Assembly (NCBI GenBank): GCA_017435645.1
Contig: JAFSER010000038.1
Location: 1-40,907, forward strand
Reading direction: 5' to 3'
DNA length: 40,907 bases
DNA from: Clostridium sp.
GTDB taxonomy: Bacteria; Bacillota; Clostridia; Clostridiales; Clostridiaceae
Shown here in pieces: positions 37,443 to 40,907 of this stretch (the first letter of the stretch is position 1; every line of letters starts with the position of its first letter). The notes beneath the pieces are model-generated. The model searched no databases and was not told where the DNA came from. It was given only the letters and a program-made list of their open reading frames with translations. The translations under genes and the position numbers were made by a program.

Positions 37443-37510
37443 AAAGCTATTATTGCATATCCTAAATAAATCTTATAATTCCTAGGTTTGCATAATAGCT
37501 TATATTTTTC
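37443..37510. terminator. bidirectional terminator between the PHP gene and hisE
   Basis: Arms 37444-37457 and 37489-37501 pair over 13 bp with one bulged base. U-rich tails lie on both sides: TATATTTTTC on plus, TTTATTTTTTAT on minus. It serves both converging transcripts. Confidence 0.75.
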
Positions 37511-37514
37511 TTTA

Positions 37515-37841
37515 TTATAAATTTTCAATCTCTCTTCTTTCTGCTTTTAAGTTATTAATCTTCTTTCTTCTCTTAGCTAATTCTTCTTCTAAATCTTCTA
37601 ATGTAACTCCCATTTCTACCATTGCAACTAGTAAGTGATATACTAAATCTCCTATTTCTCCTACTTGTTCCTCTTTATTATTATTTTTTGCACTTATAAT
37701 TACCTCTGTACACTCTTCTCCTACTTTTTTAAGAATTTTATCTATCCCCTTATTAAATAAGTAGCTTGTATAGGATTTTTCATCTCTATTTTCTTTTCTA
37801 TCCTTGATTGTATTATATAGTTCTAAGATTATGCTTTCCAT
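37515..37841 (-). CDS. hisE: phosphoribosyl-ATP pyrophosphatase
   Basis: 108 aa, MazG-like all-alpha NTP pyrophosphatase. It performs the second step of histidine synthesis (PR-ATP to PR-AMP). SYTSYLFNKGIDKILKKVGEEC and GEIGDLVYHLLVAMVE hold the acidic Mg2+ ligands. It is separate from hisI here, whereas many bacteria have the fused hisIE. AAGGAGG precedes the ATG; it is the last gene of the operon. Confidence 0.95.
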   Translation of the reverse strand: MESIILELYNTIKDRKENRDEKSYTSYLFNKGIDKILKKVGEECTEVIISAKNNNKEEQVGEIGDLVYHLLVAMVEMGVTLEDLEEELAKRRKKINNLKAERREIENL

Positions 37842-37858
37842 TTTAATCCTCCTTATTA

Positions 37859-38185
37859 CTATAATAATTTTTTATGGAAACAACTTCTTTCTCCAGTATG
37901 GCAGGCAACTCCTATTTGCTCTACAAATACTAAAATAGTATCTAAATCACAATCCAAATATATTTCTTTTACTATTTGAAAATTTCCTGAAGTCTTTCCC
38001 TTATTCCATAATTCATTTCTACTTCTACTATAAAACCATGTAGTTTTATCTTCTAGTGTTTTACTTAAGCTCTCTTTATTCATATAAGCTAGCATTAATA
38101 CTTCCTTAGTTTTATAATCTTGTACAATCGCTGGTACAAGCCCTCCACTCTTATTAAAATCTATTAAATCAATATTAAAATTCAT
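37859..38185 (-). CDS. hisI: phosphoribosyl-AMP cyclohydrolase
   Basis: 108 aa. It opens the adenine ring of PR-AMP in step three of histidine synthesis. The zinc and Mg2+ ligands are seen in [21 protein letters not shown] and [30 protein letters not shown] is the family signature. AGGTGA precedes the ATG. It is a stand-alone enzyme, not fused to hisE. Confidence 0.95.
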   Translation of the reverse strand: MNFNIDLIDFNKSGGLVPAIVQDYKTKEVLMLAYMNKESLSKTLEDKTTWFYSRSRNELWNKGKTSGNFQIVKEIYLDCDLDTILVFVEQIGVACHTGERSCFHKKLL

Positions 38186-38236
38186 AAATAATTCACCTAT
38201 ATCTTAATTTATTTATATTTTAACTAAGTCTAATTT

Positions 38237-38995
38237 TTATAACCTAACTTCTATATTATTTTTTTGTAGATATTCTTTAACTTCTCTTACCTTCAAGTCT
38301 CCATAGTGAAATAATGATGCTGCTAAAGCTGCATCAGCCTTCCCATCTACAAATACATCCTTAAAATCACTTATACTTCCACAGCCCCCTGAAGCAATCA
38401 CCGGAATATCTACTAACTCACTTACTTTTCTTGTTACTTCTAAATCAAAGCCTTCTTTTGTTCCATCTGCATCCATAGATGTTAATAATATTTCGCCAGC
38501 TCCTAATTTATAGGCTTCTTCAATCCACTTAAATAGATCTATTCCAGTATCTATTCTTCCTCCATTTATATAAATAGTCCAGTTATTATCATCCTTTTTC
38601 TTTGCATCTACTGCTAAAACCATACATTGATTACCAAAGTAGTAAGCTCCCTCTTGAATTAATCTTGGATTTCTAATAGCTGCTGAATTTAGACTAATCT
38701 TATCTGCTCCAGCTCTTAAAATACTTCTTATTTCATCTATAGTAGTTATTCCTCCCCCTACTGTAAAAGGAATAAAAATCTTTTCTCCAACTCTTTCAAC
38801 TACATCTATTATAGTTTTTCTTTTTTCATGGCTAGCTGTTATATCTAAAAATACTATCTCATCTGCTCCTTGTTTATAGTATTGTTCAGCTAAATCTACA
38901 GGGTCTCCAACTTCCTTTAATCCTACAAAGTTAATCCCTTTAACTACAGTTCCATTCTTTACATCAAGGCAAGGAATAATTCTTTTAGTATTCAT
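38237..38995 (-). CDS. hisF: imidazole glycerol phosphate synthase subunit HisF
   Basis: 252 aa (beta/alpha)8 cyclase that uses ammonia from HisH to form imidazole glycerol phosphate and AICAR. The catalytic aspartates lie in [10 protein letters not shown] and [15 protein letters not shown] and [12 protein letters not shown] are the phosphate-binding loops. A GTG at 39004 is also in frame, but AGGTGG overlaps it and sits 5 nt before the ATG at 38995, where HisF proteins begin ([11 protein letters not shown]). It directly follows hisA. Confidence 0.96.
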   Translation of the reverse strand: MNTKRIIPCLDVKNGTVVKGINFVGLKEVGDPVDLAEQYYKQGADEIVFLDITASHEKRKTIIDVVERVGEKIFIPFTVGGGITTIDEIRSILRAGADKISLNSAAIRNPRLIQEGAYYFGNQCMVLAVDAKKKDDNNWTIYINGGRIDTGIDLFKWIEEAYKLGAGEILLTSMDADGTKEGFDLEVTRKVSELVDIPVIASGGCGSISDFKDVFVDGKADAALAASLFHYGDLKVREVKEYLQKNNIEVRL

Positions 38996-39004
38996 ATTTT
39001 CCAC

Positions 39005-39721
39005 CTACTTTTTACATAGATTTATAGCTTCTTTTAAATCTATAGTTTTAGAATAAATAGCTTTACCAGTTATGCAACCATAAATATCTAGATTATTTAA
39101 AGCAATAACATCATTAATATCTTTTACTCCTCCTGAAGCAGTTATATCCATATTAGTAATATTCTTTATGCTTTCTATTACAGAAACATTGCTTCCTTCT
39201 AAGGTACCATCCTTACTAATATCAGTTACAATAATATTTTTAACTCCTATCTCCTCTAAATCTTTAATTAAGTCAATATAATGTACATCGCTTTTTGTTA
39301 TCCATCCCTTGGTTCTTATATATCCATCCTTAAAATCAACAGCTACCGCTATCTTATCACCAAAATTATTAACTGCTTTTTTAAGTAGATCCTTATCCTC
39401 AATAGCTATAGTTCCTAAGATAACTCTAGATACTCCCCCCTCTATTAGGGCTTCAATATCATCATAATTTCTTATACCACCGCCAACTTCTACGTCTATT
39501 TTTAATGTTTTAACTACATTTAATATAATATCCTTATTAACTAAATGTCCAAGCTTAGCACCATCTAAATCAATTAAATGAATTAAATCTGCTCCACTTT
39601 CCTTAAAAGATTTTGCTATATCTAAAATATCTTCTCCTATATAATTTGTTTTATTATAATCACCTTGTAGTAATCTAACTGCTTTACCATTTATAATATC
39701 AATTGCTGGAATTACTTTCAC
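39005..39721 (-). CDS. hisA: phosphoribosylformimino-AICAR phosphate isomerase
   Basis: 238 aa (beta/alpha)8 isomerase (ProFAR isomerase). The catalytic residues lie in VIPAIDIINGKAVRL and IIVTDISKDGT; VGGGIRN and TASGGVKD are the phosphate loops. The start is GTG, overlapping the hisH stop as GTGA, with GGAG 8 nt upstream. Translation is probably coupled to hisH. Confidence 0.96.
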   Translation of the reverse strand: MKVIPAIDIINGKAVRLLQGDYNKTNYIGEDILDIAKSFKESGADLIHLIDLDGAKLGHLVNKDIILNVVKTLKIDVEVGGGIRNYDDIEALIEGGVSRVILGTIAIEDKDLLKKAVNNFGDKIAVAVDFKDGYIRTKGWITKSDVHYIDLIKDLEEIGVKNIIVTDISKDGTLEGSNVSVIESIKNITNMDITASGGVKDINDVIALNNLDIYGCITGKAIYSKTIDLKEAINLCKK

Positions 39722-40332
39722 TTTATCATCTCCCCAAATTTTTTTAATAAGCTAAGACCTGTTTCTCCACTTTTTTCTGGATGAAACTGCATTCCTATAA
39801 TGTTATTTTTTCTTACTATTCCTGGAATCTTTAATCCCCCATAATAAGAATACGTAATAAGATTTTCTTCCAAATATTCACAAGCCATAAAACTATGCAC
39901 ATAATACAGGAAATTATCCCCAGATAATTTGTTGATAATTTCATCCTCATTATTAATAATAATTTTATTCCAACCCATATGTGGAATTTTCACTTTTTCT
40001 TTAGGCACTATTCTTTTTATCTTTCCTTTAATTAAGCCTAAACCTTCACATTTCTCACCTTCATAACCTTGTTGAAATAATATTTGCATTCCTAAGCATA
40101 TTCCTAAAATTATCTTACCTTCATCAGCTAAATTTTTTATTAATAAATCTAACTTATCCTTCTTTAAATTATCCATAGCTTGCTTAAAAGCACCAACTCC
40201 AGGTAAAATTACAGCCTTGGAACTTCTTATTACTTCTTCATCCTTTGTAATTACTGATGGAATCTCTAAAAAATCTAAGGCATTTTTTATACTTTTTAAA
40301 TTTCCCATTCCATAATCAATAATAGCAACCAT
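39718..40332 (-). CDS. hisH: imidazole glycerol phosphate synthase glutaminase subunit HisH
   Basis: 204 aa class I glutamine amidotransferase that supplies ammonia to HisF. The catalytic nucleophile is in GICLGMQILF, and the His/Glu pair in GMQFHPEKSG. DYGMGNLKSIKNAL is the typical N-terminus. AAGGATG precedes the ATG. It lies 15 bases after hisB. Confidence 0.96.
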   Translation of the reverse strand: MVAIIDYGMGNLKSIKNALDFLEIPSVITKDEEVIRSSKAVILPGVGAFKQAMDNLKKDKLDLLIKNLADEGKIILGICLGMQILFQQGYEGEKCEGLGLIKGKIKRIVPKEKVKIPHMGWNKIIINNEDEIINKLSGDNFLYYVHSFMACEYLEENLITYSYYGGLKIPGIVRKNNIIGMQFHPEKSGETGLSLLKKFGEMIK

Positions 40333-40347
40333 ACTATCACATCCTTG

Positions 40348-40907
40348 CTAAATATTTAATGATCCTTTAGTTGAAGGTATCATTTCTCTATCTTCATTAT
40401 AAGAAATAGCTTCCTTTAAAGCTCTTCCAAAAGATTTAAATATAGCTTCAACTTTATGGTGATCATTTTCTCCATATAAAAGCCTAATATGCAATGTAGT
40501 TTTAGAATTCATCGCTACAGCTCTAAAAAACTCCTTTGTCATTTCAGTAGAATAATTCCCAATAGAGTCTCTTTTAAATTCTCCATCAAAGTGTAAATAA
40601 CTACGTCCACTTAAATCTAAAATTACTTGACATAGGGTTTCGTCCATTGGTAAAAAATTATTCCCATATCTCTTTATTCCCTTTTTATCTCCTAAGGCCT
40701 CATTTAATGCTTGTCCTAAAGCTATGCCTACATCCTCAACTAAATGATGATCACACACATCTATATCTCCATTTGCTTCTAAATTAATATCTATTGAGCT
40801 ATGAAAAGAAAATAAAGTTATCATATGGTTAAAAAAACCAACTGGAGTATTAACATTGCATTTACCTTTACCATCTAAATTTATCTTTAAAGAAATATTA
40901 GTTTCAT
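40348..40907 (-). CDS. hisB: imidazoleglycerol-phosphate dehydratase, 5' end cut by the window
   Basis: The frame stays open to the right edge: upstream of the internal ATG the bases 40825-40907 translate to ETNISLKINLDGKGKCN and NTPVGFFNHMI, normal HisB sequence. The gene therefore begins outside the window and the ATG at 40824 is not the start. CDHHLVEDVGIALGQAL carries the Mn2+-binding histidine motif. It is the dehydratase-only form, without a fused phosphatase domain, consistent with a separate PHP-type phosphatase nearby. hisG, hisD and hisC would be expected further right. Confidence 0.95.
   Translation of the reverse strand, partial: ETNISLKINLDGKGKCNVNTPVGFFNHMITLFSFHSSIDINLEANGDIDVCDHHLVEDVGIALGQALNEALGDKKGIKRYGNNFLPMDETLCQVILDLSGRSYLHFDGEFKRDSIGNYSTEMTKEFFRAVAMNSKTTLHIRLLYGENDHHKVEAIFKSFGRALKEAISYNEDREMIPSTKGSLNI

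Noticed and set aside
40348-40824. hisB starting at the ATG at 40824
   Set aside because: Conserved HisB residues continue upstream of this ATG to the window edge, so the true start is outside.

Overview
The window is a very AT-rich, tightly packed chromosomal segment of a spore-forming Firmicute, most likely Clostridium sensu stricto. The evidence is strong purine-rich Shine-Dalgarno (SD) sites, frequent TTG and GTG starts, a complete V-type (Na+-type) ATP synthase operon, SpoVB and LonB homologues, a PerR-type regulator, and the conserved order tig-clpP-clpX-lonB-lon-engB. Every protein family recognised here is normal chromosomal gene content. No intact transposase, phage gene, CRISPR array, rRNA or tRNA was found.

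Layout. 1-8004 (minus): V-ATPase operon ntpF-I-K-E-C-G-A-B-D; ntpD is cut by the left edge. 8187-10378 (minus): a methyltransferase-like gene, then a B12-binding/radical SAM gene broken by one in-frame TAA. 10594-13872: two convergent MOP-family flippases (SpoVB-like on plus, MurJ/YtgP-like on minus) sharing a terminator. 13885-18172 (minus): a UvrD-like helicase, an M20 amidohydrolase and an RluA-type pseudouridine synthase. 18311-19777 (plus): nicotinate phosphoribosyltransferase ending in a 52-bp perfect palindrome. 19990-23311: small genes of unknown function around perR, including a cysteine/asparagine/glycine-rich cluster of three genes and a GC-rich structured island. 23464-31982 (minus): the protein quality-control block (trigger factor, ClpP, ClpX, LonB, Lon, EngB). 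32085-36491 (minus): cell-envelope genes (anchored hypotheticals, a coiled-coil M23 endopeptidase, a TcaA-like protein). 36662-37429 (plus): a PHP-family histidinol-phosphatase-like gene facing the histidine operon. 37515-40907 (minus): hisB-H-A-F-I-E, with hisB cut by the right edge.

The main leads lie in the accessory and intergenic parts. They are (i) a candidate plus-strand small RNA at about 33280-33530 whose loops and linkers carry repeated CCC motifs complementary to SD sequences; (ii) a high-cysteine gene cluster (21953-23311) with a shared motif, plus a leader hairpin whose 3' arm is complementary to the SD of the next gene; (iii) a GC-rich hairpin/G-tract/terminator island (21815-21909); (iv) a single nonsense codon in an otherwise intact radical SAM gene; and (v) regulatory DNA signatures at perR, lonB and the ntp operon. 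All functional statements are inferred from sequence patterns read by eye; no database search was run.
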